A stretch of DNA of 24,496 nt from Chara braunii (taxonomy: Eukaryota > Streptophyta > Charophyceae > Charales > Characeae): positions 514,066 through 538,561 of the forward strand of contig BFEA01000381.1 of assembly GCA_003427395.1 (NCBI GenBank), read 5' to 3'. Under the pieces are notes generated by a model. That model was not told where the DNA came from. It saw nothing but the letters and a program-made list of their open reading frames with translations, and made no database searches. The translations under genes and the position numbers were made by a program. Positions within the stretch are counted from its first letter, which is position 1. Every line of letters starts with the position of its first letter. Shown piece by piece: positions 1 through 9,801 of the stretch.

Positions 1-661
1 TAGTATATATGAAAATCAAAACATTCATGCGCACTTCTTAGCGGCCTGGTGCGGGTTTGGTGGGTGGTGAAGCAAGAGATGGATCCAAATGCAACGAGAA
101 GCCCCCCCGCCTACCCTGCTTTAAAAAAAAAGAATAATATTCTCGACTATTGTTAAGAAAAAAAAAATTGTTCATGCGCACTTCTTAGCTGCCACATTTG
201 GGTTTTGCGTGTGGTGTAGCATAATGTGGAACCAAGCCCGAAGTGGGGGGGGGGAACTTGGATTGAAAAAAAAATACTTATATTCCTTAGTATATATGAA
301 AATCAAAACATTCATGCGCACTTCTTAGCGGCCTTGTGCGGGTTTGGTGGGTGGTGAAGCAAGATATGGATCCAAGTGCAACAAGAAGCCCCCCGCCTAC
401 CCTGCTGTACACAGAAAAATATATATTCTCGACTATTGTTTAGAAAAAAAAATTGTTCATGCGCACTTCTTAGCTGCCACATTTTGGGTTTTGCGTGTGA
501 TGCAGCATGATGTGGAACCAAGCCCGAAGTGGGGGGAGGGGCCGGCCCGCTACTTAAATTAAAAAAAAAAAAAACATATATTCCTTAGTATATATAAAAA
601 TCAAACCATTCATGTGCACTTCTTAGCGGCTCGGTGCGGGTTTGGTGGGTGGTGAGTCAAG
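1..661. repeat. Dimeric tandem satellite, monomer about 146 bp
   Basis: Two full units (1-287 and 288-585) and a partial third (586-661) each begin TAGTATATAT and are closely similar. Each unit is a dimer: the core TTCATGCGCACTTCTTAGC recurs at 24, 171, 311, 456 and (with one change) 609, giving spacings of 147, 140, 145 and 153 bases. The two half-units differ after the core (GGCC versus TGCCAC) and stay distinct in both full copies, so this is a higher-order repeat. Short A-runs separate the halves and vary in length. Short reading frames here are not conserved and I do not treat them as genes. The array may continue left of the window. Confidence 0.9.
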
Positions 662-662
662 A

Positions 663-752
663 TCTTGACACGATGTTCATGATTGACTAACCTCTCTTCT
701 CTTTTACGTGCGGGCATTGCCCGCACCGCCCGCACCGCGGGCGCTACGCTAG
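663..752 (+). mobile_element. Possible Helitron-like 3' terminus (or 90-bp mini-element)
   Basis: At 706-752 two GC-rich hairpins (arms GTGCGGGCA/TGCCCGCAC, then CGCCCGC/GCGGGCG) are followed five bases later by CTAG and then a T. That is the arrangement of a Helitron 3' end: hairpin, CTRR, insertion before T. The satellite similarity breaks at 662 exactly before TC with an A in front, which fits a Helitron 5' end and would make a 90-bp element. No Rep/helicase gene is present, and the satellite does not clearly resume after 752. It could equally be chance GC-rich sequence. Confidence 0.3.
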
Positions 753-776
753 TTATTATTATTATTATTATTATTG
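753..776. repeat. TTA trinucleotide microsatellite
   Basis: Eight TTA units directly follow the CTAG of the possible Helitron end. Confidence 0.9.
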
Positions 777-1329
777 ATTTTGCTATCATCATGCAGATGT
801 GATTGCGATTATGTAGATACGACGAAAGAAAGCAGAGAAACGGAGGGGGTTGCCATGGGGGAAGAGAGAAAAAATGGGTGAAAAAAAAAAAAAAAAGAAG
901 GTAAGCGCGTGGCAGGGAAGATTCGAAGAAGTGAAAAAACGAGGTGAAGAGAAGGGCGTGCAGAAAAAGGAAGGCGAGTGGGAAGCATCAAAGCATGTGC
1001 AGAAGAAAATGGACATGCGCACCCCTCAACCGTAAAGCTCCTTCTCATTCTATAGCGCTCACGTTATTTACAGAGTCGGGTTAGAGCCATGCTCGATAGG
1101 AGTCGTGTTCCCTGCCGATGCTTTCCAGAAAATGATCGCTCAAACATAGCGCCTCTTAATAAACCTTGACCAAGATTCGGACTAAGTGCACGCCGCAACG
1201 AAAAGAGCCTCGCGCGACAGAGGAAGAAGGAGATGAAGAAAATGAAGCGGTGGATAGGATGAAGAGAAAAAGAGAGAGAGATGGGGATGAGGATGTGAGG
1301 GCACGTACCTAGTATTGGCAATGGTCAGC
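777..1329. other. Unassigned stretch, purine-rich on the plus strand
   Basis: 830-1015 and 1200-1290 are strongly purine-rich on the plus strand (GAAGAAG/GAGAAAG type). A 61-codon frame at 850-1035 is Lys/Glu-rich only because of this bias. I see no domain, no splice-supported gene and no RNA gene. Confidence 0.5.
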
Positions 1330-1457
1330 ATTGAGCGACATCTTCAAGTACTTCGTTGACTGCTGACGTCAACAATTGCCTTGTCATTTAGTAGGAAGAT
1401 GGTAACTGTGTAGGGAGTAGGCTGGGCGCCGAGCGCCAAGTAGGGAGACGGGCCTGG
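1330..1457 (+). promoter_or_regulatory. LTR promoter-like segment related to the Gypsy LTR at 19.9 kb
   Basis: The segment shares an ordered set of blocks with 19929-20020 plus 20864-20900: ATTG...GTACTTCG, the palindrome TGACGTCA (here 1364-1371), and CTGGGCGCmGAGCGCC followed by a TAGG-rich stretch and a GGC. The second copy has a good TATATA between the palindrome and the GCGC block; here that place reads TTTAGTAGGA, so the TATA is degraded. I infer a remnant of the same LTR family. TGACGTCA is the classic CRE/bZIP palindrome; whether it is bound here is unknown. Confidence 0.45.
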
Positions 1458-1645
1458 ATACATATGTTGGTGGTAGCGAGAGCAAGCTCTCATTGACATT
1501 GGTTTTCAGCGTTACGATTTTCAATTGGTGTTACATTAGTGCAATGCTGTTTTCTGGACACTGTTATACGATCTGGCTTTCAATGTGATTGTGCAATCTG
1601 AATATTGTGATCTCGTTATTGCTTATTTTTCTTGCACTATTGATG

Positions 1646-1647
<2 letters not shown>
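1458..1647. other. Unassigned, AT-rich, possibly LTR U5-like continuation
   Basis: This follows the promoter-like segment and is loosely similar to 20901-21150 (shared CATTGGTT near the start, T/G-rich composition). Nothing codes here. Confidence 0.3.

Positions 1648-1709
<62 letters not shown>
1648..1709. repeat. ATT trinucleotide microsatellite
   Basis: About 20 uninterrupted ATT units. Reading frames of poly-Ile or poly-Leu across it are artefacts of the repeat. Confidence 0.95.
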
Positions 1710-1750
1710 CATCATTGTTAATTTTATTATTATTTACCTACCTGCATTTG

Positions 1751-1890
1751 TATGCGAGGGTGGAGACTTGTCGGGTGCGTGATGCATCCGCCGACAGCGT
1801 TGCAGGGATGACCCGCTCTCTGCCCGACTTGTTGGGATGCACGCTCGTGCCTGTCCTGTCTCATGCTGTGGTCTCGGTATGCTGTGCAAT
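1751..1890 (+). repeat. Dispersed repeat, copy 1 (partner at 16494-16634)
   Basis: About 140 bp with a clear second copy at 16494-16634. Shared blocks include TATGCGAGGG, GTGCGTGATGCATCCGC (one change), GCCCGACTTGTTGG and GCTGTGGTCTCGGTATGCTG. The copies differ by scattered substitutions and small indels, so they are old. The second copy lies inside an A-tailed insert, so this is probably part of a retroposon. No conserved frame is seen. Confidence 0.8.
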
Positions 1891-1997
1891 ATGAAAGTAA
1901 GTCTCCGATCGCGGCTGGTTCCATGGTAATTGCTACGATAGGATGAGCAAAATCCAATGAATCTATTGCTAAAACATTGAAATATACACTACTACGC

Positions 1998-2585
1998 TTA
2001 CGTGTGTGTATGTGTGAGTGTGTGTGTGTGTGTGAGTGGTAGAGAGAGATAGATAGACACAGAGAAAGATAGAGAAGGACAAAGACAAACTGAGACGGAC
2101 AGACAACAAACAAAAACATACAAAAGAATGTGACACGTACACACGGATACAAAGTCACACAGATACACAGGGACACAATGCACACACGATCACAATGACA
2201 TAGACAGTGATGATCACACAGTAACACATACACAGTCACACGGTGACAGTGCACAATGGCATAGTGCACAGTGATACAGTGCTCAGTGACAAACACACAG
2301 TGACACAGTGCACACACGGTCACTATGACACACACAGGGAACCACACAGATACACAGTCACATAGATGCACGGCGGCACAGGCACACAGTGCACAATGAC
2401 ATACACAGTGAAAGCACATAGTCACACATACACAGACGCTGCAACACACATTCACAATGATAGTCACCCAGTGACACACAGTCACACAGTGATACTCAGA
2501 CTCGCAGTGACACAGATACTGTGACATGCAAACACATTCACACAGTGGCATAGACACAGGGACGCACAGTCACATTGTGACACAC
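1998..2585. repeat. Degenerate CA-rich tandem array, left part
   Basis: It starts with a GT/GAGT run (1998-2036) and a GATA/GAGA run (2037-2100), then continues as imperfect CACAGTGACACA-type units. Long minus-strand frames made of Cys, Val, His and Ser come from this repeat and are not genes. The unit at 2463-2565 recurs at 2936-3038 beyond the inserted element. Confidence 0.9.
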
Positions 2586-2931
2586 AACAGCAATTTCGTC
2601 AAAACGGACATATTTTATTTTTTGAACGAAATTGAAAACTAAAAAATTGGCCCGATTTAGGTCGATATTTTCAGCTCCAGGCGGTACGGCGTTCTGAAAA
2701 CGCCCTACCCCCTGGATGCAAACTAAGTTCAGATACATCCAGGGGGGTACGGCGTTTTCAGAACGCCATACCCCCTGGACTCCAACTAAGTCCAGATTCA
2801 TCCAAGGGGTCCGGCGTTTTAAGGACGCCGGACCCTCAAGAGTTTGAAATTTCCACATAAATCTCTCTAATTTATGAGGTTTCAATTTCGTTCAAAAAAT
2901 AAAATATGTCCGTTTTGACGAAATTGTTGTT
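2586..2931. mobile_element. 346-bp MITE-like element with long TIRs and three internal hairpins
   Basis: The ends are near-perfect inverted repeats of about 50 bp: 2586-2637 starts AACAGCAATTTCGTC, and 2881-2931 ends GACGAAATTGTTGTT. The flanks repeat ACAC on both sides, but the host array is itself ACAC-rich, so that duplication is only suggestive. Between the TIRs lie three tandem modules of about 62 bp (hairpins at 2677-2715, 2739-2778 and 2807-2835). Each folds into a GC-rich hairpin with arms of the GGCGTT/AACGCC type inside CCAGG...CCTGG or GGGTCC...GGACCC. They are separated by a related spacer (AACTAAGT(T/C)CAGAT). There is no transposase. It looks like a non-autonomous DNA transposon; the superfamily is unknown. 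Confidence 0.8.
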
Positions 2932-3350
2932 ACACAGTCACCCAGTGACACACAGTCACAAGGTGATACTCAGACACACAGTGACACAGATACTGTGACA
3001 TGCAAACACATTCACACAGTGGCATGGACACAGGGACACAAACACCGTGACACACACACAGCGAAACACACGCATACACAGTGGAACAGACACAGACGTT
3101 GTGACACACACAGATACAGTGGACCAGACAGTGACACTGTGAGACATACAGTGAACTACACAAATACAAAGTCACGCAGTGCACCATGACACAGAATGCA
3201 TAGAGGCGCAGTGACGCATTCAGAGACACGGTGAAACAGGCACACAACCATTGTGACATACGCAAAGACACACTGTGCACTGTGACACATGTGGAGAAAG
3301 ACACATACACAAAGAGTGAGACAGAGAGAGAAATAGAGAGAGAAAGAAAG
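2932..3350. repeat. Degenerate CA-rich tandem array, right part, ending in GA-rich tract
   Basis: This continues the array broken by the element at 2586-2931. The first about 100 bases repeat the sequence at 2463-2565. It degrades into GAGAGA/AGAAAG sequence at 3296-3352. No gene. Confidence 0.9.
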
Positions 3351-3439
3351 CGATATATACCTATGTGTGTGAACGGTCGACTATGGTATTGACGCCATGC
3401 ACATTGGTCTTCGAGATCGAAGTGAGCCTGTCGCGTGGG

Positions 3440-3735
3440 TGCGGATGTAGAAGGATAGGTAAGTAACGCAGGGTCGCAGGTAGGGCGTTGGGCTTCATCA
3501 CAATCGCGTAAACATGATCTAATATAAGGCGCTTGCCGATGAGGAAACACTGCAAAAAAGGGAATGGAAGATTGAAATGTGACAGAGTTCTACCCATTAG
3601 AAATCCCTCATTCGTTGTTCCCTCCTCTCCTCGGGTCCTATCTTTTGGGAAACCAGCGTAAATTTCCACTTGTGAACGGTCCCGAAAAAGTTTTTTTTCA
3701 TCCTTGAATATGTCTTTTGTCTTATTCAAACAGGC
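3440..3735 (-). pseudogene. LINE ORF1 fragment (LINE D), DUF4283-like region only
   Basis: The minus-strand translation resembles the ORF1 of LINE A (12034-13555) around its residues 186-280. SQVEIYAGFPKD pairs with SQVRIYPWLPKK, followed by an EE motif and then a weaker match through the WVELRHIPIE region. The nucleotides TGTTCCCTCCTCTC are shared at the matching place. It lacks the N-terminus, the zinc knuckle and all of ORF2. ORF1 proteins of this kind bind the LINE RNA. The piece ends within about 30 bases of the start of LINE B, which runs the other way, so the junction is a rearrangement or a nested insertion edge. Confidence 0.6.
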
Positions 3736-3764
3736 AGAGGGTAGTGAGCACTGTTGGTGGTGGA

Positions 3765-4839
3765 GGCGGAGGTGCCCGTCACCGACTCTCAGCTTCGGCA
3801 CCCTCATCCTGTAGGTTTTGGGGAGAGCAGATTTTCCATGTTCCCAGTGGGTCAAAAGGGGGGTAGTAAGAGTGAAGGATATATGGGACCCAGGAACGAA
3901 AGATTGGAAATCGTCGGACCAGCTGAAAGGAACCCTAAGATATGCTCACCAACTAGCTCAAAACCTAGATCAAATTATTTTCTCCGTCCCTCTAGACTGG
4001 GTTAAAACGCTCAGGAAAGGGATCAGGTTCAAGGAGGCAGACTGGGTAGCAGGATGGGATGCAAACGGAACCTTTTGGTAGGTCAAGTGATCCACTTGTT
4101 ACCCCAAGGAACAATTGTTTGTGTAACACCGATAAATAAGGATCATACTATTTTTGTGACCCCTTTAGATAGGGTGTTTTTTTTTTCCCACACCCACATG
4201 TATCGCATCAGAGTTAGTTTTGTCTCTTCCATAAAAGGTTGGCGTTCCTTCCATCCTTAAATACCTATCCCAGAACTCCCCTTTGACCCTGCAGAGTGGA
4301 TATGGCAAACAAATAAAAAGGGGAAACCTCAATTGCTACAATCTCTCACACTCAAGGCATCCTATATCAGCAATTCTGCAAGAACGATGGGCACGACATT
4401 TGAATATTGATTCACAACTTCTTAGGAATGTCAATTTTTTTAAATATGTCAAACAACGCCCTGCCAAGTTTGCATCCCTCTAGTGGCAGATCGGTCACTA
4501 ATGATTGGCTACAATGGCTAGTTGACCATTCGTCACTAGAACAACAAGGTTTAGCCACTCCTTGGTGTCCTTTTTGTTTATCAACTTTTCCCTCGAGGAA
4601 AATCCGGAAAACCATCGAACATATTTTTTTGCAATGTCCAGGCTCGGTCCTCTTATGGAGAAGATGGGACTGCATCTGGAGAAGTCTAACAGGGGAGGAC
4701 TGACCTTGGGATTGGACGACAATTTTACTGGGTAGGTGGGATCTACTCGATTTCTCTCTTTCAAATTTTCAGAGTAACCTTTTTGAAATTGGTCGTAAAG
4801 TTGTATTATGGACCATATGGTACAGACGTTGTGTAAGAG
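3765..4839 (+). pseudogene. LINE B, left half: ORF2 C-terminal region with zf-RVT
   Basis: The plus strand encodes, in broken frames, the part of ORF2 after the reverse transcriptase. RVKDIWDPGTKDW (about 3860) matches RVKDIWDETTRDW of LINE A; PFDPAEWIWQTN (about 4280) and NDWLQWLVDHSSLEQQGLA follow. The zf-RVT motif is CPFCLSTFPSRK, then EHIFLQCPG (about 4567-4645), a C-x2-C...H-x4-C zinc site. The last readable residues are TIWYRRCVR, where a 22-T tract begins. The family module continues at 15636, so LINE A seems to have inserted here. The 5' side (endonuclease, RT) is missing. It carries several frameshifts and is inactive. Confidence 0.8.
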
Positions 4840-4861
4840 TTTTTTTTTTTTTTTTTTTTTT
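4840..4861 (-). other. Poly(A) tail of LINE A (T-run on the plus strand)
   Basis: 22 T on the plus strand follow the 3' UTR of LINE A read on the minus strand. This marks the 3' end produced by target-primed reverse transcription and the left edge of the insertion in LINE B. Confidence 0.8.
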
Positions 4862-4962
4862 AAGAAAACAGATCCCGTCGGTATTAGCGATGTATGACTC
4901 CTAGCTCGGTATAGTGCCTAACTCTTACCATAGCAAGTGTTCCCTTTTAGGAAACTATACTT

Positions 4963-6468
4963 TCATGGGAGATCCAAGCCATGCCAAGACAAAGAGACAA
5001 CAGCGCTAGGGGATGGGGGGAAGGGGTTTGGGAAGTCTAGCATGGGACGAAAAGGAATGGAGGGATCTATTTCAGACCAATTGTTGAACAACAGTTTATA
5101 GTTTCTATTTACTTTTTGCCCATCATCTCCTATCCCTCCCTTCCATACAATCCTTCCAATCTTTCCCCCTTTTTCTCNCCCGAGCCAGTCACTGCTNAAG
5201 GATTTGATTGCTTTGAGGATGTCTGTTTTTGAAGAGTTGTGTTGTAATTTGTCTTTAAGTTTATCCCATTGCACCTGGATATCTCTCTGCACTTATTGTT
5301 TGATGTTGTCAGTGAATTCTGGGCCATCAAGTCTAACTTTATCCCATTCATAGGTGCATCTTCTCTGCCAAATTGCCCAGAGGATTGCTCTTCTTCCAAT
5401 TGTAAATAGGTTCTGAGTAAAATTGTCCGTTTGTTCCAGAGAGCAGACATCTAGCAGGATTACTTTCCAACCTCATGGCCAAGGTTGGGATGTTTCTAGC
5501 TGATCCCATATGCGGTCCCACCATCTCCATAGCCAGATGGAACCTGGGCATGCCAGAAAGATGTGTTCTATAGTTTCCAGGATCTTTCTACTAGGGAAAG
5601 ATGATTTACAAAGTTTACACCAAGGTTCTGCCAACCCTTTCTTCTCCAGAGAGGACCTACTGATCAACCAATCATTAGTGGGAAGGCAACGGTGTTCTAT
5701 TTGCCACTGCAGCGAGACAATCTTGGATGGTTTTGTTTTTATTTCTTTGAACCAGCGAACTAGCCTCAGGTTTTCCTTACTTACATTTAGTTGATTCATC
5801 CATCTTGTTACTACTTTGCATTTGAGGTTGATTGCAGGTCAGAGCATCCGATAGGTTGATTTGACTGATAGGGAATGTAGGGAACGAGTGAAGTTTCTCC
5901 ATTTTTTGTTGTTTGCCCTCCATGTCCAGCCTGCTGGGTCTATAGGAAGATCCGCTATGTCGACCTCTGGTCTAAAAGCCAACCAAGATGATGAATATTT
6001 TTGGAGTACTCTAATTCTGAACATTTGTTTTTTTGGAATCCGTTCAGTCTTAGTTTCAGGGGGGTGAATTACTGAGTTGTCCTCCTTTAGGAGGTATAAA
6101 CATGTGAGTGCTGATGAATCCTGGGTGGGAGGGATAAGGATGTTTCCAACTAGCTGGGGGTGATTCCTTATTCCCACCCAATCGCTTTCCTGCAATGACT
6201 TTCCTTTTTTAAGGATCTGAATCCAACGTAGAGGAATTAAGTCTATGATCATGTCTAGACTTTCACTCACGTGGTGACAATATTTAAGTTTATTGTGGAG
6301 GGTTTCAGGGGGAACCCAATCTCTAGTTGTTTCATCCCAAATATCTTTGACTCTAATTATTCCTTTTTTTATCCAACCCTTCCAAGGGCTCTCCATGCAA
6401 TGTAGAGTATAACCTTGAGAGTCCCTGATCCTGTCATTGTTAAAGAGTGGCTGTCTGACAATCTCTTC
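4963..6468 (-). pseudogene. LINE A ORF2, C-terminal region with zf-RVT zinc motif
   Basis: This continues the reverse transcriptase frame after a TAG at 6469-6471. Readable pieces: 6396-5839 (RVKDIWDETTRDW, LPIDPAGWTWRANNKKW), a TGA at 5839, then 5799-5473 with NDWLISRSSLEKKGLAEPWC and the zinc motif CKLCKSSFPSRK...EHIFLACPG. After a frameshift near 5473 comes AILWAIWQRRCTYEWDKVRL (about 5395-5336), then a TAA at 5293-5295 in place of a probable Gln, then VQRDIQVQWDKLKDKL to the final TGA at 4963. zf-RVT domains follow the RT in plant L1 elements and are thought to contact nucleic acid. Two N bases (5178, 5197) fall in the last segment. The end SLSWHG matches LINE B's LQWYG, so this is probably the natural terminus. 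Confidence 0.8.
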
Positions 6469-8185
6469 CTACCTATTTAGGTGTTGCTTGTCAGGCAAGG
6501 AAATTTTTCTCCAGGTTTTGAGAATGTTTATCCAGAATGGATCTTTACTTATGTCCCGTCTTGCCTCCTCCCTATCTGTAAGATCCTGGGCTATATAATT
6601 CCTTTGTATGGTCCTTGGAATCGTCCATGCCCTGTTTTCTAACCATAATGCTAGATCAACTTCTCTTTCAGTGCTGGGTGCTAGTCTTCTAATTTGTTCC
6701 CATGCCAAAGCAGTCCATGGAGTCTGTGGATTGAAAAGGAGCCTTTTAACCCATTGCATGGATAGTGCCATCGTCTGAGTAGAAGGATCAATGATTCCCA
6801 GTCCCCCTTTTGCCTTGGGTTGTATGATGGATGTCCAGGCTACTCTGCTAATTACATTCTTGAGATCGTGGTTACCTCTCCATAGGAAGGCTCTAAGCAG
6901 TTGTTGGAAGGATTTTGTTGATGGTTCCTCTAATGCCCATATTGAAGATTTGTACCAGGTTGATGCCAGGATTACATTATTAATTACTAAAGATCGACCA
7001 ATGATAGACGTGGGTTTGTTTTTCCATAATTCCAATTTGGCATGAATACTTTGCATAATGGTTCTATCATTTGTCGTTGGTTTCCCTTCTGCTGATAGAG
7101 AAATTCCCAGGATTCTAATTGACCTTTCCTTAGGAATCCATTTAATACGAGGTGTTTCTGGTGGTCTGACCTCTTGATGATGAATCCACCACCCCAGGGT
7201 TTTTTGTCCCCAGTTGACTTTCATATCAGATAATTTGCTAAATTTGTCTGGCAAAGCTTTGATTGCTTCCAAATTCTTTATAGTTGCATCTACCATCAAT
7301 GAGAGGTCATCCGCAAACAGGGAGCAGATAGGGATTGCTTCTTCTGGAATAGATGAGATCTGTATTCTCTTTATGTCTTTGTGTGTGCTGAGGTTGGCCG
7401 CTAGGGCTTCCATAATTATGATGAATAAATAGGGAGCTAGCGGGTCTCCTTATCTAACTGATCTCTGTAAGTTAAATGGGGGGGCGATATTGCCATTTAT
7501 GGCTATTCTTGTTGTTGCTTTTTGGTGTAGGATTTTTATCAATCTTCTGAAATTGGGGCCTAAAATTCATTTTTTCTAGGCATTTATCTAGAAAATGTCA
7601 ATCAACATGGTCATATGCTTTTTCAAAATCAATGAATATGAAAACAGCATTGTGTTTGGATTGGCGTGTGATTTTTAAGAGTTCATTTATTAGCAGGATA
7701 TTATCTTGGATATTGCGTCCTGTAATAAAACCTATTTGTAACAGATTAATAATGTCTGTTATGACATTTTTCATCCTATCTGCTAATGATTTGGCTACCA
7801 TCTTATATACGACCGTTAGTAAGGTGATGGGTCTGTAATTTCTAATATTAGATTTATCTCCTTTTTTATATAATAGAGTTAGGATTCCTTGGTTCACTAT
7901 CTCACCCATATCCCCAGTTATCCAAGCTTCGTGATAAAAATCCATAAAATTCTCGGAAAGGTGATCCCACAAAGACTCCCAAAATTCCTTTGGGAAACCG
8001 TCTATTCCGGGTGTTTTTTCTTCCTCCATCAAAATTAAGGCCTTCCAGATTTCTTCCTTGGATAGAGGCATTTCTAATTTTTCTTTTTGGGATTTTGTGA
8101 TGGATTTTTTCAGCGGGAGAAGAAATTCTTTTATCTCTATAGAACGCTGGAGTTTGGAGATGGTAACATTGTGGGAGGTGAACAA
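6469..8185 (-). pseudogene. LINE A ORF2, reverse transcriptase domain
   Basis: RNA-dependent DNA polymerase of a non-LTR element. Motifs in order on the minus strand: KTPGIDGFPKEFW, YRPITLLTVVYK, IGFITGRNIQDN, the catalytic motif A FIDFEKAYDHVD (ending near 7601), R*GDPLAPYLF (7452-7420), and motif C LFADDLSLMVD (about 7320-7288), followed by a thumb-like region (RILGISLS, then LEEPSTKSFQQLLRAFLWRG). The catalytic Asp residues are present. A TGA at 7598-7600 stands where the family has Trp after YDHVD. A frameshift lies between about 7600 and 7530. A TAA at 7450-7452 stands where the family has Gln in RQGDP. The frame ends at TAG 6469. The 8185 end is a frameshift junction with the endonuclease segment, not a start. 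Confidence 0.9.
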
Positions 8186-9801
8186 ATCTTTCTAGAAATC
8201 TCTGGCAATCTTGGTGCTGGCTGCTGTGGATGTAACAAGTGGTGCGATGAATTAAAAGGATCTGCCAATGCTTCGATTGTAGTTCTGCCCGTTCTTGCTC
8301 TGGCCATAGAGAAGAATCTCGCGTCCATGGATCCTTCCATTAGATGTATGTTAAGTTTCCCTCTGATCCTTGCACCTTGCCATCCATATTCTTTGAACTT
8401 GAGAAGTTGATCATCCAAGTCTTTGATCTCACCAGCCAGAGACTCTAACTCATCCGGGGATAATGAATTAGTTTCCTTTTTTTGTAGATCATGAATTTGT
8501 TTGTGTAATTCTATTTCTTGTTGATGTCGTAGGTTAGCCAGGGCTTTAGAATATTCATTACATTTATGTCCTAGAAAAACTAGACCGTTATTGAACCATT
8601 CTATGTCACCGTCAAATCTGATTTTCTGTTCTCTCCAGAATTGCCATACATCTTCAAGATATTTTGTGAAATTTTGATCTTTCAGATGGGATGTATTCAG
8701 TTTGTAATATCCTTTTCCTTGGTCTGGTTTCTTGTGAAAAGAAAAGATTGCTACTGCCAATGAATGGTCCAGGCCAGGGAAAGAGCTACGTGGCAAGATA
8801 TTAGCGAACTGAAGAGCGCCTTGCAGTTCTTCTGACATTAATATAAGGTCAATTCTGGATTTAGTATTTTTATTTGCTTGATTTTTCCTAAAGTAGGAAA
8901 AAGACTTTGTTGTTGGATTGAGTCTTCTGAAAGAGTCGAAGAGGTTGGACGAGTGGTATAAGTTGGTTATTATTTGCTCGTCCTTTTCTATATATGCGGG
9001 GCAAGGAGAAGGGATAGTCCATCTGTCCAAGTGTCTGTCCGGTGCTGCATTGAAATCCCCTGCCATGATGATTGAGACTCCAATCGGCAGTCTATGAAGT
9101 ATTTCTTCAAAAAAAAGTTGGCATTGAGGTGGTTCGTTTGGGCCGTATATATTTAGTATACTGACCACTTCGTTCTCTACCTTAGCTAGGATATAGATCC
9201 ATCTACCTTCCTGTTTATCTGCTTCCCAGTTTAGCACTTCTAACTTTGATTCTGGTGGTATCCATATGACCACTCCTGCGCTGCCTGGTCTGGGGGCATG
9301 CGATCTATATGTTGTATAGGGCCATATTTCCTTATGGTTATAATTATGTAGAGGTGTGTCTCTTGAATACAGATCACATCTGACCATTTTCTACCTCCCA
9401 CCCCTTTGAGGAGTTCAATTATCGTTTGCCTTTTGTTTTTCTTGGCTGAGGCAAGGCCATTAACGCTGAGAGTCCTTAAATCCAAATCTGCATTCCTTTT
9501 TAGTAGATTCCAGTTTTTGTCTTTGTTAAACAATACGTCAATAAGATTCACCTCAATCATTTTTTCACCCATTAAGAGGTTCTTCCAAGGTGCTGTATCC
9601 AGGATGCCCCCCCTCCTAAGTGAAGCTTTCTTTAAAAGTCTTAGTAGGAGGGAAATTACATCCTCGTCTGACCAGAATTGACTGGCCTTTATCTTGAGGA
9701 TTTGCAAATCCTTGAGAGAGTCCTCCCCCATCCATCTTAGACTAGCTGAGTCTGGAGCCTTATATCTCAGATATACGTCACTTTCTGCAATCCTTTCGGA
9801 C
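8137..9801 (-). pseudogene. LINE A ORF2, N-terminal endonuclease (EEP/APE-type)
   Basis: This is the nuclease that nicks the target DNA. An ATG lies at 9731-9729, but the same frame is open upstream to about 9801 (ESDVYLRYKAPDSASLRWM), so the true start is unclear and fusion to the ORF1 linker frame is possible. Motifs: RTLSVNGLASAKK and DVICIQETHL (Glu of the metal site, about 9365). After a frameshift near 9355 come GSAGVVIWIPP, ILNIYGPNEPP, IIMAGDFNAAPDRHLDRW (Asp/Asn), SRIDLILMSEEL and GLDHSLAVAIF (Asp-His pair). All catalytic motifs are recognisable. After the domain, about 200 residues of charged connector (coiled-coil-like, with ELHKQIHDLQKKE) lead to a frameshift at about 8170 and the RT. 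Confidence 0.88.

Noticed and set aside
1585-1894. Poly-Ile and poly-Leu frames
   Set aside because: Produced by the ATT microsatellite.
1730-2557. Long minus-strand frame rich in Cys, Val and His
   Set aside because: It is a translation of the CA-rich tandem array and the dispersed repeat; the period of the DNA repeat explains it.
2538-2885. Minus-strand frame with a repeated peptide (NAVPPWMYLNLV type)
   Set aside because: The repeat is the hairpin module of the 346-bp element read in frame; it crosses the TIR and the array, so it is not a gene.
2930-3550. Second Cys/Val-rich minus-strand frame
   Set aside because: Same array artefact, running into a LINE scrap in another phase.
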